A DNA stretch of 41,345 bases from Yersinia artesiana (GCF_902726545.1 NZ_CACVAD010000041.1:1-41345); one strand, 5' to 3'; shown: positions 16,846 to 26,468, counted from the stretch's first letter. Translations and numbers: made by a program. Notes: a model not told the origin generated them from the sequence alone.

Positions 16846-17679
16846 GTGGTGTTGATGTGTGATGCGACCGGTCTGTCGCAACGTCGTGCCTGCAGACTCA
16901 CAGGTTTGTCCCTGTCGACCTGCCGCTATGACGCTCAGCGTCCGGCGGCTGATGCCCATTTATCAGGGCGCATTACTGAACTGGCACTGGAGCGCAGGCG
17001 TTTTGGCTACCGCCGCATATGGCAGTTACTGCGCCGTGAAGGGCTTCTGGTTAATCACAAGCGCGTGTACCGCCTTTATCATCTGAACGGGCTGGGCGTT
17101 AAACGCAGACGTCGTCGTAAAGGGCTTGCAACAGAACGTCTGCCGCTGCTCCGCCCGGCGGCGCCCAACATGACCTGGTCGATGGATTTCGTCATGGATG
17201 CGCTGGCTACTGGTCGCAGGATCAAGTGCCTTACCTGCGTCGATGACTTCACAAAGGAATGCCTGACGGTCACTGTTGCCTTCGGGATTTCAGGCGTGCA
17301 GGTCACGCGTATTCTGGACAGCATTGCGCTGTTTCGCGGCTATCCGGCTACGATAAGAACCGATCAGGGCCCGGAGTTTACCTGCCGCGCGCTCGATCAG
17401 TGGGCCTTTGAGCATGGAGTGGAGCTGCGACTTATCCAGCCCGGCAAGCCGACGCAGAACGGATTTATTGAGAGTTTTAACGGACGCTTTCGCGATGAAT
17501 GCCTGAATGAACACTGGTTCAGCGACGTCAATCATGCCAGGAAAACCATCAGCGAATGGCGTCAGGATTATAACGAATGTCGCCCGCACTCCACGCTGAA
17601 TTATCAGACGCCGTCTGAATTTGCAGCGAGCTGGAGAAAGGGTAATTCTGAGAGTGAAGGATCCGACATTACTAACTGA
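16846..17679 (+). CDS. IS3-family transposase OrfB (DDE catalytic subunit)
   Basis: 277 residues counted from ATG 16846. The frame is open further upstream in the -1 frame relative to OrfA ([12 protein letters not shown]), so the working product is probably the OrfAB fusion made by frameshifting near GCGAAAG at about 16810. An HTH_21 region ([16 protein letters not shown]) precedes an rve integrase core with the DDE residues in [15 protein letters not shown] and [12 protein letters not shown]. The C-terminal [15 protein letters not shown] block is typical. The frame is intact, so the element may be active. Confidence 0.93.
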   Translation: MVLMCDATGLSQRRACRLTGLSLSTCRYDAQRPAADAHLSGRITELALERRRFGYRRIWQLLRREGLLVNHKRVYRLYHLNGLGVKRRRRRKGLATERLPLLRPAAPNMTWSMDFVMDALATGRRIKCLTCVDDFTKECLTVTVAFGISGVQVTRILDSIALFRGYPATIRTDQGPEFTCRALDQWAFEHGVELRLIQPGKPTQNGFIESFNGRFRDECLNEHWFSDVNHARKTISEWRQDYNECRPHSTLNYQTPSEFAASWRKGNSESEGSDITN

Positions 17680-17712
17680 GCCTTGTATCTAATCCTGGGG
17701 GCAGGTCATAGC

Positions 17713-18324
17713 CTATTAGAGCTTATTCCGTGGCTAAAAAGATTCTCTTGGGAGAAAGAACTGTCCATAGAGGCTGCCCTATGGCTAGGACGTATGAGAA
17801 TATTTAAAATTGATGAAGAGGGCGGTCTTTGCCGAGGTGAAATGCGCCCGGTGTTGCGCTCTATGTCGGATGAAACACGAAATCGCTTCATCGCTTGGTT
17901 GGGTTTTGTTGGGCAAAAAGAAGATAACGGTTGGGCTAAATACATTATTCCGTTAATCAATGAGGACTGGCCCAGAGAACGTCGATATAGGACGCTAGCT
18001 TCAGCGAAAGCGTGGATAGGATTGTTAGGGGAAACCGGTGATGATTTTCATAGGGTTTACGAAACAGTTAAGACGTTCTTGGCCCCGTTGGAAACTGAAT
18101 ATTGTCCGTTATATCGCTTCACTCGAGAGCACGGTAATAAAAAACCACTTACAACCATTTTCCCTGAATCGACACTGGATTTAATGAACAGAATTACGCC
18201 ATTAAGTCTTACCCGCCCGCCACTTGAGCTACAGAAAGTACTTGCACTGATTGAAGATGTAGAGCCCCGGCTGATCACGGATCAACGATATTTAAGGCTT
18301 ACTGATTTAGTAGAAAAAAATTAA
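17713..18324 (+). pseudogene. SIR2-domain protein, C-terminal part, after the IS insertion
   Basis: The final 203 codons and stop of the interrupted gene. Joined to the sequence before the IS it reads LIKPS-LLELIPWLKRFSWE in a single frame. The apparent ORF start upstream (17683) lies within the IS end and has no meaning. The sequence is helical with several Trp and no recognisable catalytic motif, and ends LTDLVEKN. In DSR-type proteins the C-terminal part senses phage proteins; whether that applies here is unknown. Confidence 0.7.
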
Positions 18325-18381
18325 TGAGACCGTTATAAACATGCTGAGGCGGTTTCTTTGTAACAGATGTGGTAAGGTCCG

Positions 18382-18416
18382 GACTGCTCGAAAGTGAGCA
18401 GTCTCTGCTTTTATTT
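18382..18416 (+). terminator. Terminator after the SIR2-domain gene
   Basis: GACTGCTC (18382-18389) pairs perfectly with GAGCAGTC (18396-18403) around GAAAGT. A T-rich tail (CTGCTTTTATTT) follows. It lies 57 bases after the stop of the SIR2 gene. Confidence 0.65.
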
Positions 18417-19745
18417 CTGAGTTATACTGCAACAGTATATCAATAAGTTCCTGCCATTGTAGATTTGTACTACATTATTGCACCGATAAAAATTTTGGGA
18501 AGATATGATTCGGTACCATGTTTTGTTTAAAAATGGCATTAACCTGTGTGCTGAGACGACGTAACAACTATTACATCGTCAAGATGGGTAGACCGCATAT
18601 TCAGTGACTACATATTTTGCCATCACAAAAATTTAAGCTATGGCTATAATTTCATTATATTCGTCTTCAAGTAAATCAGATAACAGCTCATTATCATGGG
18701 GGCGTTTCATGCCAGAAATTGTTGGATACAATTGCCAGTACCAGTTGTTTTTGCGTATGAAAGTTGCACTTTAAACTTCAATACGAAATTAATCTTGGTG
18801 AGTTTTTTAATGATGTACTCTTACATATGAACTTGGAGTTGTGTCATTGCTTTCTTCAAAAATTATTAAAATGCCACTGCGGGTGCTTAATCACTGATCT
18901 AGCATACTGGCATATCTGCTACCATATGGATTAATTCTTTTAGACCGATGCGCTTTGTATATACCGACTTGCAGACAAAGTTTAACACAGCAGAGCTGAA
19001 AGACATTTTAGCCAGATTAGTATCCCGAAAAATAATATTTATGATGATTCTTCTGTTGATCGTATTCCGTACAGCTAACCGAAGAGTGAGGGGGGGTCCA
19101 TCCCATTAACTGGAAATCTCTTCAGATATTACAAAGATAAAAGACTTTAAAACTCAGGTCTATGTCTAAATCAGATGATTGCAGACCTGAGTCTGGAGTG
19201 CTACTCACTGAAAAACGTCATCGGAAATAGCCATAAATCAGCTGGTAAGCGCGATTTGGTAACTAACATGGACTCCGTATTCGCTAGGGGTTGCGTACGT
19301 TGAATCTTAGACGGATGATTTAACGTAACTGTCAGGATAGCATTCGTAGTTAGTTTATTTTTTGAATTACAAGCAACAGATGAACGTTAACGTTTTGTGA
19401 ATATGAAAGGCAATGGAAAAGCTTACGAAATGTACTGGTTTTGTGTTCTATAGCAAAACACATTTAGACATTAGGAATAGTTCCTCCATCTCAGTTTTTT
19501 CGATAACCTAAAATTGCATGGTGACGTTGAATTTTACTCCTGAGAATTATTGAACACAGAAGAAAATAGCATTAATTAAATATGTTAGTTACATACCCAT
19601 CCCACGTAATCCTTCCTGTTTTTATTTGTCTGTATTTTCCATAAGTGAAATTTTTTCATTATCTAAAAATACCCATCATTTTCCTGTAACTAAGAATCTA
19701 TTCTGAATAGTGACAATTTATTAATCCATTTGTACTCATAATTTA
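18417..19745. other. About 1.3 kb without a convincing gene
   Basis: AT-rich, stop-rich sequence between the SIR2 locus and the dha block. The longest frame I noted is a 53-codon ORF at 18948-19109 (MRFVYTDLQTKFNTAELKDI at its start) with no ribosome binding site and no family I recognise. No tRNA, IS end or copy of the tRNA-Ile half-site was seen. It looks like eroded junction DNA between two acquisitions. Confidence 0.5.
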
Positions 19746-19775
19746 AAAATGCGGAAGGAGGACCATACGCCCTCC
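19746..19775 (-). terminator. Weak terminator after the dha kinase operon
   Basis: On the minus strand GGAGG and CCTCC form a short stem with a nine-base loop, followed by TTCCGCATTTTT. The stem is short and the T-run is displaced, so this is a tentative call. Confidence 0.3.
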
Positions 19776-19812
19776 CTCAACGTCACTTATTTACCCTAAT
19801 TCATAATGCGGT

Positions 19813-21465
19813 CTAAGCGTGCCCCGCTAGGGCTTTAAATACCATGGCAATGGCATGAGCGCCAGGGTCCATGTTACCTACCAGGCTGTCGCTATTCAGA
19901 TATGACGAGCGACCGGCGTTGGCTTTAGCGGCATGGCAGGTTTTCTCGGCACCCACTTCAGCTGCCAGGTATGCGTTTTTAAGGTCGCCTGGTTGGTTTG
20001 CAAGCGCTTCGAGAGCGGGTTGCAATGCGTCAATTAAAGTACGATCACCTAAATCAGCCCCACCATAGTATTTCATCTGTGCCAGACCCGTTTGCAGTGC
20101 CGCTACAACTGACTCACCTTTCTGGAGTGATTGCCCTGTAGCAGTAAAGAAAATGGACATCAATACACCGCTGGAACCGCCCATCACCACAGTTAAACGT
20201 TCACCAATTAATGCGCAAAGCGTTTCCAGCTGATTCAGTGGTAACTGGCTTTGCTGACGTAATAAGGCAATTTCGCGGGCTCCGGCAGCAAATGTTGAAC
20301 CGGTATCACCGTCGCCCACTTTGGCATCCAGGGCATTAAGTACACTTTCCAGGCTCGATAACGTTTGGGTGACCACATCCACATAGTGACCCACTGCGTT
20401 ATTTTCTGAAGGCTGGAATGCGACTCGGGCGCTTTGTAAAGCACAGGGTATGATGCGCGGTGAACGCAGGCGAACCAGTGTTTGCCAGTTAGCGGTTTCT
20501 ACATCAGTTATCAGCGCTTTTTCAATATTGCCTTCCATTACCATTGCCGTGATGGAAAAACCTTTCATATCCAGTGCACTTACTAGCGCTGCAGGCCCAA
20601 TCAGCCAGTCGATACGGCCTGCTAAAGCGCTATGCACCAGTTCACGATTAAGGACAGCCATCTCGGTAATAGAAACGCCGCCCAGGTTGTTGAGCATCAC
20701 CACCAGACGACCTGTCGCTGGTAACGCCACGAGCAGTTTATCGACCATCAGTTTGATGATTTGCTGGCTATTTTGAGTGTGAATAACGCTGGCACCTGGT
20801 TCACCATGAATACCCATTCCAAGCTCTGCCTGGCCTGGATGGTGGCGAACGGCATCATCAGGATCTTGGGGAAGGTGGCAACTGGAGAGGGCAACACCAA
20901 GACTAAAGACGCGCGCCATAGCAAAACGTGTTTCTTGCACAACTGTGTCCAGGCAGTTGCCTTGTTCGGCAAAATGACCCGCCACTTTATGGATAAGGAT
21001 CGTGCCTGCAATACCGCGCGGCTGTTTGTTATCCGGCAGTGAAATATCATCCCCAACGATAACCATTTCGACTTTGTAGCCCAGGCGACGCGCTTTTTCT
21101 GCCGCCAGCCCAAAGTTGAGCCGATCGCCGGTGTAGTTCTTAACAATAAGCAGGCAGCCTGCTTCACCTGTCACCGCCTGGATTGCAGTCAGTACCGCAT
21201 CAACACTAGGTGAAGCAAATAAATCACCGCAAACCGCCGCGGTTAGCATTCCTTTGCCAACAAAACCGACATGAGCTGGCTCATGCCCGGCACCACCGCC
21301 GGAAATAATAGCAACCTTGCTTTTATCCAGCTCACTGCGCACCACAATACGAATGGCCGGGTCGGTTTCCAGTCGGGCTAAATTGTTCCACGGGCAGGCG
21401 ACAATGGCTCCCTCGATAGCGTCATTAACAAGGTTTTCGCGTTGATTATAGAAAAATTGCGACAT
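19813..21465 (-). CDS. dhaK: ATP-dependent dihydroxyacetone kinase
   Basis: A 550-residue single-chain kinase converting dihydroxyacetone and ATP to DHA phosphate, matching Citrobacter freundii DhaK in length and throughout its sequence. The N-terminal K domain (about 1-330) has ISGGGAGHEPAHVGFVGKG and GMGIHGEPGAS, whose His forms the hemiaminal bond with DHA. The C-terminal L domain (about 355-550) has NALDAKVGDGDTGSTF, with the Asp residues binding Mg-ATP, and VVMGGSSGVLMSIFF. AGGAAA precedes the ATG. It is the last gene of the dhaKLM operon, 84 bases after dhaM, so the locus carries both PTS-driven and ATP-driven DHA kinases. Confidence 0.95.
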   Translation of the reverse strand: MSQFFYNQRENLVNDAIEGAIVACPWNNLARLETDPAIRIVVRSELDKSKVAIISGGGAGHEPAHVGFVGKGMLTAAVCGDLFASPSVDAVLTAIQAVTGEAGCLLIVKNYTGDRLNFGLAAEKARRLGYKVEMVIVGDDISLPDNKQPRGIAGTILIHKVAGHFAEQGNCLDTVVQETRFAMARVFSLGVALSSCHLPQDPDDAVRHHPGQAELGMGIHGEPGASVIHTQNSQQIIKLMVDKLLVALPATGRLVVMLNNLGGVSITEMAVLNRELVHSALAGRIDWLIGPAALVSALDMKGFSITAMVMEGNIEKALITDVETANWQTLVRLRSPRIIPCALQSARVAFQPSENNAVGHYVDVVTQTLSSLESVLNALDAKVGDGDTGSTFAAGAREIALLRQQSQLPLNQLETLCALIGERLTVVMGGSSGVLMSIFFTATGQSLQKGESVVAALQTGLAQMKYYGGADLGDRTLIDALQPALEALANQPGDLKNAYLAAEVGAEKTCHAAKANAGRSSYLNSDSLVGNMDPGAHAIAMVFKALAGHA

Positions 21466-21549
21466 AACGGTTTCCTGAACATGAGGTACAACATTCCCTC
21501 GGAGAGATCTCCGGGGCGAATGTTAAGGATGGAAGATTGGGTTGTGTAA

Positions 21550-22971
21550 CTACGAACGGACGGGTACGTTTTCCAGCGTTAGCAAGTCACCGCTGCAAAA
21601 ATTTTGCAAGGCATCTCCCTGTTGGCAGAGGAACGGAATACCAGCCTCTCTGGCAATAATTGCACTATGCGACAGAGCGCTTCCTTCTTTCAGGCTGATA
21701 CCTGCCACTTTGCGGGTATCCAGTTGAAGCACCACAGAGGGATAAATATCATCAGCAATGATGATCGTCGGGCGCTGATGTTGCGGGTGTCTTTCCGTGG
21801 TTTGCGTCAGATGGCCTAGCACGCGCTGCAAAATATCATCTACGTCGATGTAACGAGCTTGTAGATAGGCATCATCCAATTGACGATACTGCGCACTTAA
21901 ATCAGCCATCACAGTATGCCAGGCCCATTCGGCGCTATAGCCATGAGTGCGCAGCAATTCGCAGGCGCTGTCGATGAGTTCCGCATCGTCGAGCAGGGTA
22001 TGGTGACCCGAAAAAATCGCCGCAATGTCGTCGGAATATTTTTCAGCAGCCAGTTGGGTGAGGCTGTTGAGATCGTCAAGAGTATGGCTGATGGCCATTT
22101 TCAGACGTCTGGCTTCTTCATCAGCGCTGTTACTAGCCGATTCCCTTAATGCAAAATTAACCGGAGAGTAGCGCAGCACCTCACCGCTGACAGTAACCAC
22201 ATCCGCAGTGGATTGCTGGCGGGAAGGTTGTGTTGCCAAATCCTCGCCAAAGTTTTCCACCGCCAGTGTTTTAAATGCCACCAGCGCTTCAGTGGCTTCC
22301 GGGCCTTTGGCAATTAAGCGAAGTGTGTCTTGGTAGCGAACCTGGAGCAGGGCAATCTGGTTAATGCTATCTGGCTTGACGCACTTACCGTCTTTTTCGA
22401 GCACCAGATGCGCATTAAACCCTGCCAGCGCTGAAACCAACTGCGCCGCCGGGCGAACATGCAAACCATGAGGATTGTTGATGACCACAGTGGCAGACAA
22501 CGCTTCACCGCCAAGTGATTCATTACTCGCCAACGTTGGTGCGGTAGCCTCTTCCGCTGGTAGCCCTAACTGCACACGTTTCGCCTGTAGTGAGTTTTGT
22601 GCATCCATAATCACTTTTTCAATGCCAGCACCTGCGGCTGCGCTGACCGTAGCCGCTAAGGTTCCTTCTACCAGAGGCGCTGCGCATAAGCGGACTTTCT
22701 GTGCGATGACGGGGTCGAGTAATTCCAAAGCCGTCTCAGCACTTAGTAAGGCGCTCCCCATATCCATCATGACCAGCACATGATCGGTATCGGCCACGGA
22801 TTCAATCGCTTCCATGACTTTAATGGGATCCGTACCAATGGGATTCACAGGATCGTCGATCCCTGCGGCGATGGCCAACCGACAGCCATCCCCCCTTAAC
22901 ATCTGCCGGGCCAGTTCCCCGACTCCTTGGCCCAGTTGGGCGCTATGAGAAACAATTACCAGGTTTACCAT
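21550..22971 (-). CDS. dhaM: PTS-type dihydroxyacetone kinase phosphotransferase subunit DhaM
   Basis: A 473-residue multidomain phosphoryl carrier that rephosphorylates ADP bound to DhaL. The N-terminal EIIA-mannose-like domain has His9 (IVSHS). An HPr-like domain has His171 in NPHGLHVRPA. The C-terminal part resembles an enzyme I phosphohistidine domain with the His of GSALSHSAIIAREAGIP near 435. The order EIIA-HPr-EI and the length match E. coli DhaM. The ATG lies 16 bases downstream of the dhaL stop. Confidence 0.95.
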   Translation of the reverse strand: MVNLVIVSHSAQLGQGVGELARQMLRGDGCRLAIAAGIDDPVNPIGTDPIKVMEAIESVADTDHVLVMMDMGSALLSAETALELLDPVIAQKVRLCAAPLVEGTLAATVSAAAGAGIEKVIMDAQNSLQAKRVQLGLPAEEATAPTLASNESLGGEALSATVVINNPHGLHVRPAAQLVSALAGFNAHLVLEKDGKCVKPDSINQIALLQVRYQDTLRLIAKGPEATEALVAFKTLAVENFGEDLATQPSRQQSTADVVTVSGEVLRYSPVNFALRESASNSADEEARRLKMAISHTLDDLNSLTQLAAEKYSDDIAAIFSGHHTLLDDAELIDSACELLRTHGYSAEWAWHTVMADLSAQYRQLDDAYLQARYIDVDDILQRVLGHLTQTTERHPQHQRPTIIIADDIYPSVVLQLDTRKVAGISLKEGSALSHSAIIAREAGIPFLCQQGDALQNFCSGDLLTLENVPVRS

Positions 22972-22987
22972 CGCCTTATCCTTTGCT

Positions 22988-23620
22988 TTACTCTCTGGCC
23001 GCCGCGGCCAGCATCTGCATCATAAACAACACCGAGGTTGCACCAGGGTCCTGATGCCCGATGCTGCGCTCACCCAGATAACTGGCACGCCCTTTACGAG
23101 CCTGCATCGTAATAGTCGATTGTGCTGCCTGCTCAGCAACCTGGCAGGCAGTATCCAGGGCCGCTAGCAGCGACAAATTTTGCTCGCTGGACTGCTTTAG
23201 CGATTCGGCAACTGGTAGCCAAACATCACACATGGTTTTGTCGCCTGGCTCTGCTTTGCCCCGATTAATCACGCCGTCGGCACCTTCACTTATCATCTGA
23301 TACAGCTCATTGAGCGTCAGACTTTGGTGGGCCTGAGTCACCTGGGCTGCACGAATAAAGAAGGTTCCAAAGAGGGGGCCACTGGCGCCGCCAACATTGG
23401 AAAGCAGCACCATGCCGGTATTCTTCAGGATAAAACCAATGTCTTTGTCAGCAATGGAAGGGAGTTTTTCCACGACCTTGCTAAAACCACGGTGCATATT
23501 CAGCCCATGGTCTGCATCACCTATTTCTCTGTCCAGCCCGGTCAGAAAAACACACTCGGAGGTGAAAATCTCCCCGCAGCGGTAGAGCCAGTTAACAATT
23601 TGATTTTTGGTTAGTGACAT
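22988..23620 (-). CDS. dhaL: PTS-type dihydroxyacetone kinase ADP-binding subunit DhaL
   Basis: A 210-residue subunit that holds ADP/ATP as a permanent cofactor and transfers the phosphate to DHA on DhaK. The Mg-coordinating aspartates are visible as Asp30, Asp35 and Asp37 in GLDREIGDADHGLNM, at the same numbers as in E. coli DhaL. SNVGGASGPLFGTFF and SYLGERSIGHQDPGATS are the other nucleotide-site blocks. It begins 10 bases after dhaK ends. Confidence 0.95.
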   Translation of the reverse strand: MSLTKNQIVNWLYRCGEIFTSECVFLTGLDREIGDADHGLNMHRGFSKVVEKLPSIADKDIGFILKNTGMVLLSNVGGASGPLFGTFFIRAAQVTQAHQSLTLNELYQMISEGADGVINRGKAEPGDKTMCDVWLPVAESLKQSSEQNLSLLAALDTACQVAEQAAQSTITMQARKGRASYLGERSIGHQDPGATSVLFMMQMLAAAARE

Positions 23621-23630
23621 TGCAATCTCC

Positions 23631-24701
23631 TTAGTGACCCCAGTTCAATGCAGGGGTGTGAACAGGGGCATCCCACAAAGTGAGAGTCTCTTTATCCGCT
23701 TTCAGTAAGGTAATCGAGAAGCCTGCCATATCCAGCGAAGTACACCAGGTGCCAACCAGGTTACGAACGATAGAAATCCCAGCTTCCTGGCAGCATGTTT
23801 CCAGGCGGTTGTAGACGCCGTACAGCTCAGAAAGTGGGGTGGCTCCCAGGTTGTTGACCATCGCAATCACCTTATCGCCGCTTTGCAGTGCTTGTTTGGC
23901 TTGTTTTACTTCCTGCCAATTGCCCTTGGTGCGATCCCATTGGCGCAGGGTTCGGCTGTAGTTACCATTTTCGAGTAACGTGCTAAACATCTCATCTACG
24001 GTGTTATCCAGCGAGGTGAAACGGCGGCGGTCTATACCTGGCTCACCGTGAATGCCCACCCCAAACTCCATTTCGTCATCCTGAAGCTCGAATGAGAGTA
24101 TCCCCGACGCAGGAACGGTACAGGCGCTTAACGCGATACCAATAGAGTGCCCCAAATTATTCAGCTTGCGACCCAGTTCGGCACAGGCTTCCAGAGAATC
24201 GCCTCGTTCTGCTGCCGCCCCAACCAATTTCTCAATCAAGACCGTATTGGCAACTCCACGGCGTCCTGCGGTGTACAGGCTATCTTTTACTGCCACATCG
24301 TCATCGACCACCACAGTGGTGACTTTAACACCGCCTTCGTGTAGCAGCTCGGTTGCGGTTTCAAAATTGAGGATATCGCCGGTGTAGTTTTTAATAATCA
24401 GCAGGACGCCTTCACCACCGTCAATCGTCATGGCGCATTCGTACATTTTGTCCGGTGTTGGGGAGGTGAAAATCTCACCAGGACAAGCTCCGGTAAGCAT
24501 TCCCTGGCCGATAAAGCCGCAATGCATCGGTTCATGGCCACTACCGCCGCCAGATAAAAGAGCGACTTTCCCCGCAACAGGGGCATCGGCACGGGTCACG
24601 TAAACCGGATCCTGATGCAGTTTCAGTTCAGGATGAGCTTTAGCCAGCCCAGTAAGTTGCTCGCTCAGTACATTTTCCACACGGTTAATCAGTTTTTTCA
24701 T
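23631..24701 (-). CDS. dhaK: PTS-type dihydroxyacetone kinase substrate-binding subunit DhaK
   Basis: A 356-residue DHA-binding subunit of the PTS-dependent kinase. His218 in GVGIHGEPGI is at the position of the covalent substrate His of E. coli DhaK. GGGSGHEPMHCGFIGQG near 51-67 is the conserved substrate-site loop. GGAG lies eight bases before ATG. It is first in a four-gene minus-strand operon dhaK-dhaL-dhaM-(ATP-dependent dhaK). A pair of 15-bp palindromes 138-183 bases upstream probably binds DhaR. Confidence 0.95.
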   Translation of the reverse strand: MKKLINRVENVLSEQLTGLAKAHPELKLHQDPVYVTRADAPVAGKVALLSGGGSGHEPMHCGFIGQGMLTGACPGEIFTSPTPDKMYECAMTIDGGEGVLLIIKNYTGDILNFETATELLHEGGVKVTTVVVDDDVAVKDSLYTAGRRGVANTVLIEKLVGAAAERGDSLEACAELGRKLNNLGHSIGIALSACTVPASGILSFELQDDEMEFGVGIHGEPGIDRRRFTSLDNTVDEMFSTLLENGNYSRTLRQWDRTKGNWQEVKQAKQALQSGDKVIAMVNNLGATPLSELYGVYNRLETCCQEAGISIVRNLVGTWCTSLDMAGFSITLLKADKETLTLWDAPVHTPALNWGH

Positions 24702-24838
24702 TATTCATACTCCGCAGGAGATCTATGGGTCATTGGGTTGTTCAGGCCCGGTGTAGGGTATCGGCCTTCGCAAAACCTTTTGCAGCCGACGCAATAATTC
24801 TCTCCTGGGCAGGGGAAAAAAAAACAGCGAAAAAACCA

Positions 24839-24884
24839 GTTCCATAGTGGAACGGAAAATTATTAATTTGTTTCAAAATGGAAC
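24839..24884 (-). promoter_or_regulatory. Paired 15-bp palindromes upstream of dhaKLM (candidate DhaR operators)
   Basis: GTTCCATAGTGGAAC (24839-24853) and GTTTCAAAATGGAAC (24870-24884) are 31 bases centre to centre, three helical turns. They are two of six copies of GTTYCATNATGRAAC found only in the divergent regions of the dha cluster. DhaR is the obvious candidate to bind them (inference). Confidence 0.6.
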
Positions 24885-25091
24885 TCATTTTGCCAGCAAA
24901 CGACAACAATGAGAGCCTGGGCAATCTTTTGAATGTTTCTGATGTGCTAGCCAGGTCTGGTCGCCGTGTCCAGCGGGCATTATTTTTCGGAGGGTTCAAG
25001 TAAAAGGGTTATTATTCAGTTTCTTTGTTCATACTGACTGTGATGCAAAGACGGATCAGGATCTCAATCCTTACTTTTGTTCAGGTTATAC

Positions 25092-25138
25092 GTTCCATAA
25101 TGAAACTTACATTTTGATTTTACGTTTCATATGGGAAC
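25092..25138 (+). promoter_or_regulatory. Paired 15-bp palindromes upstream of dhaD (candidate DhaR operators)
   Basis: GTTCCATAATGAAAC (25092-25106) and GTTTCATATGGGAAC (25124-25138) are 32 bases centre to centre. They lie in the 592-base divergent region between dhaKLM and dhaD, about 155 bases before the dhaD start. I could not fix -10/-35 boxes with confidence. Confidence 0.6.
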
Positions 25139-25293
25139 AAAAATTATGAAGATTTTTTTGTCCGGCACCCGCTCTAGAGTGATGTTACCGCGCCGCAGTG
25201 TTCAACCTCTCGCTGGAACCGATTAGCAAGAGTGAGCAACGTCAGGCGTCATCATGTAAACGAGTTCAAAAAATCAATTTGAGGGTGAAGAGA

Positions 25294-26394
25294 ATGCTAC
25301 AAGTTATTCAATCTCCGGCAAAATATCTCCAGGGTCCTGATGCATCCGCGTTGTTTGGTCAATATGCTAAAAATTTAGCGGATAGCTTTTTTGTGATTGC
25401 TGATGATTTCGTGATGAAGCTGGCTGGGGACAAGGTGCTCAATGGTTTGCACCAGCACGATATTATCTGCCACGCAGAGCGTTTTAACGGTGAATGTAGC
25501 CATGTGGAAATCAACCGCCTGATTGCCATTCTGAAACAGAAAGGCTGCAAAGGCGTGGTGGGTATTGGCGGAGGGAAAACCCTCGATACCGCAAAAGCAA
25601 TTGGTTATTACCAGAAACTGCCAGTTGTTATCATCCCGACCATTGCTTCTACTGATGCGCCAACCAGCGCGTTGTCTGTTATCTACACCGAAGCCGGCGA
25701 GTTTGAAGAGTACCTTATTTACCCGAAAAACCCCGATATGGTGGTGATGGATACCGCCATTATCGCCAAAGCGCCAGTACGTTTGCTAGTGGCCGGGATG
25801 GGCGATGCACTCTCTACCTGGTTTGAAGCGAAAGCGTGTTATGACGCAAGAGCGGTCAGCATGGCGGGAGGGCAGTCCACTGCTGCGGCATTAAGCCTTG
25901 CGCGCCTTTGCTACGACACCTTGATGAACGAAGGTGAAAAAGCACTCCTGGCGGCACAAGCAGGCGTGGTGACGACGGCACTGGAACGCATTGTTGAAGC
26001 AAACACCTATCTGAGCGGTATTGGTTTTGAAAGTAGCGGTCTGGCGGCAGCGCATGCGATTCATAATGGTTTCACCATCCTTGAAGAGTGCCACCATCTT
26101 TACCACGGTGAAAAAGTCGCTTTCGGTACGCTGGCACAGTTAGTGCTGCAAAACAGTCCGATGGAAGAGATTGAAACGGTGATGGGTTTCTGCCAGCGAG
26201 TCGGCCTGCCAATCACACTTGCGCAGATGGGCGTTAAAGAAGGCATTGAAGAGAAAATTATGGCTGTTGCAAAAGCAACCTGTTCGGAAGGGGAAACGAT
26301 TCACAATATGCCATTCCCGGTTTCGGCAGAAAGTGTTTATGCCGCCATCCTTGCCGCAGACCGTTTTGGTGAACAGTGGCTGGCAGGTAAATAA
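25294..26394 (+). CDS. dhaD: Glycerol dehydrogenase (NAD-dependent, GldA/DhaD)
   Basis: A 366-residue iron-containing-ADH-superfamily enzyme that oxidises glycerol to dihydroxyacetone with NAD+, feeding the DHA kinases. VVGIGGGKTLDTAKAIGYY (about 90-108) binds NAD. Asp in GMGDALSTWFEAKA, and the His residues in AAAHAIHNGF and YHGEKVAFG, are the metal ligands. ATG at 25294 (MLQVIQSPAKY) has GAGGGTGAAGAG immediately upstream and gives the usual family length; the frame is open 96 bases further without a better start. It is followed by a strong terminator and dhaR. Confidence 0.95.
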   Translation: MLQVIQSPAKYLQGPDASALFGQYAKNLADSFFVIADDFVMKLAGDKVLNGLHQHDIICHAERFNGECSHVEINRLIAILKQKGCKGVVGIGGGKTLDTAKAIGYYQKLPVVIIPTIASTDAPTSALSVIYTEAGEFEEYLIYPKNPDMVVMDTAIIAKAPVRLLVAGMGDALSTWFEAKACYDARAVSMAGGQSTAAALSLARLCYDTLMNEGEKALLAAQAGVVTTALERIVEANTYLSGIGFESSGLAAAHAIHNGFTILEECHHLYHGEKVAFGTLAQLVLQNSPMEEIETVMGFCQRVGLPITLAQMGVKEGIEEKIMAVAKATCSEGETIHNMPFPVSAESVYAAILAADRFGEQWLAGK

Positions 26395-26440
26395 CGCCAG
26401 CTGACAAAGAAAATGACGACACGTTTAAAAATGTGACCTT

Positions 26441-26468
26441 GCCTCCGCCTTTCGGCGGGGGCATTTTT
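26441..26468 (+). terminator. Terminator between dhaD and dhaR
   Basis: GCCTCCGCC pairs with GGCGGGGGC (one G-U pair) around a 3-base loop, followed by ATTTTT. It would separate dhaD from dhaR transcription, so dhaR, starting 50 bases later, needs readthrough or its own promoter. Confidence 0.7.

Larger units (their letters stand above)
16488..17708 (+). mobile_element. IS3-family (IS407 group, IS1222-like) insertion sequence, 1221 bp
   Basis: A complete element. The left end begins TGACCTGCTCCCCGTTGATT and the right end, reverse-complemented, begins TGACCTGCCCCCAGGATT: the first eight bases are identical, followed by good similarity with a gap. It is flanked by a 4-bp direct repeat TAGC (16484-16487 and 17709-17712), the target duplication size of the IS407 group. 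It carries overlapping orfA and orfB. It sits inside the SIR2-domain gene in the same orientation. Deleting the element plus one TAGC restores an unbroken frame, so the insertion is recent in evolutionary terms. The IS1222-like name is from memory of ends and length. Confidence 0.93.

Noticed and set aside
18948..19109. 53-codon ORF in the gene-free stretch
   Set aside because: No ribosome binding site, no family resemblance and an odd C-terminus; not enough support for a gene.
24702..25293. Sigma-54 (-24/-12) promoters for dhaD or dhaK, expected from the AAA+ domain of DhaR
   Set aside because: GGCAC occurs at about 25164 but no GC pair follows at the right distance, and DhaR lacks GAFTGA.
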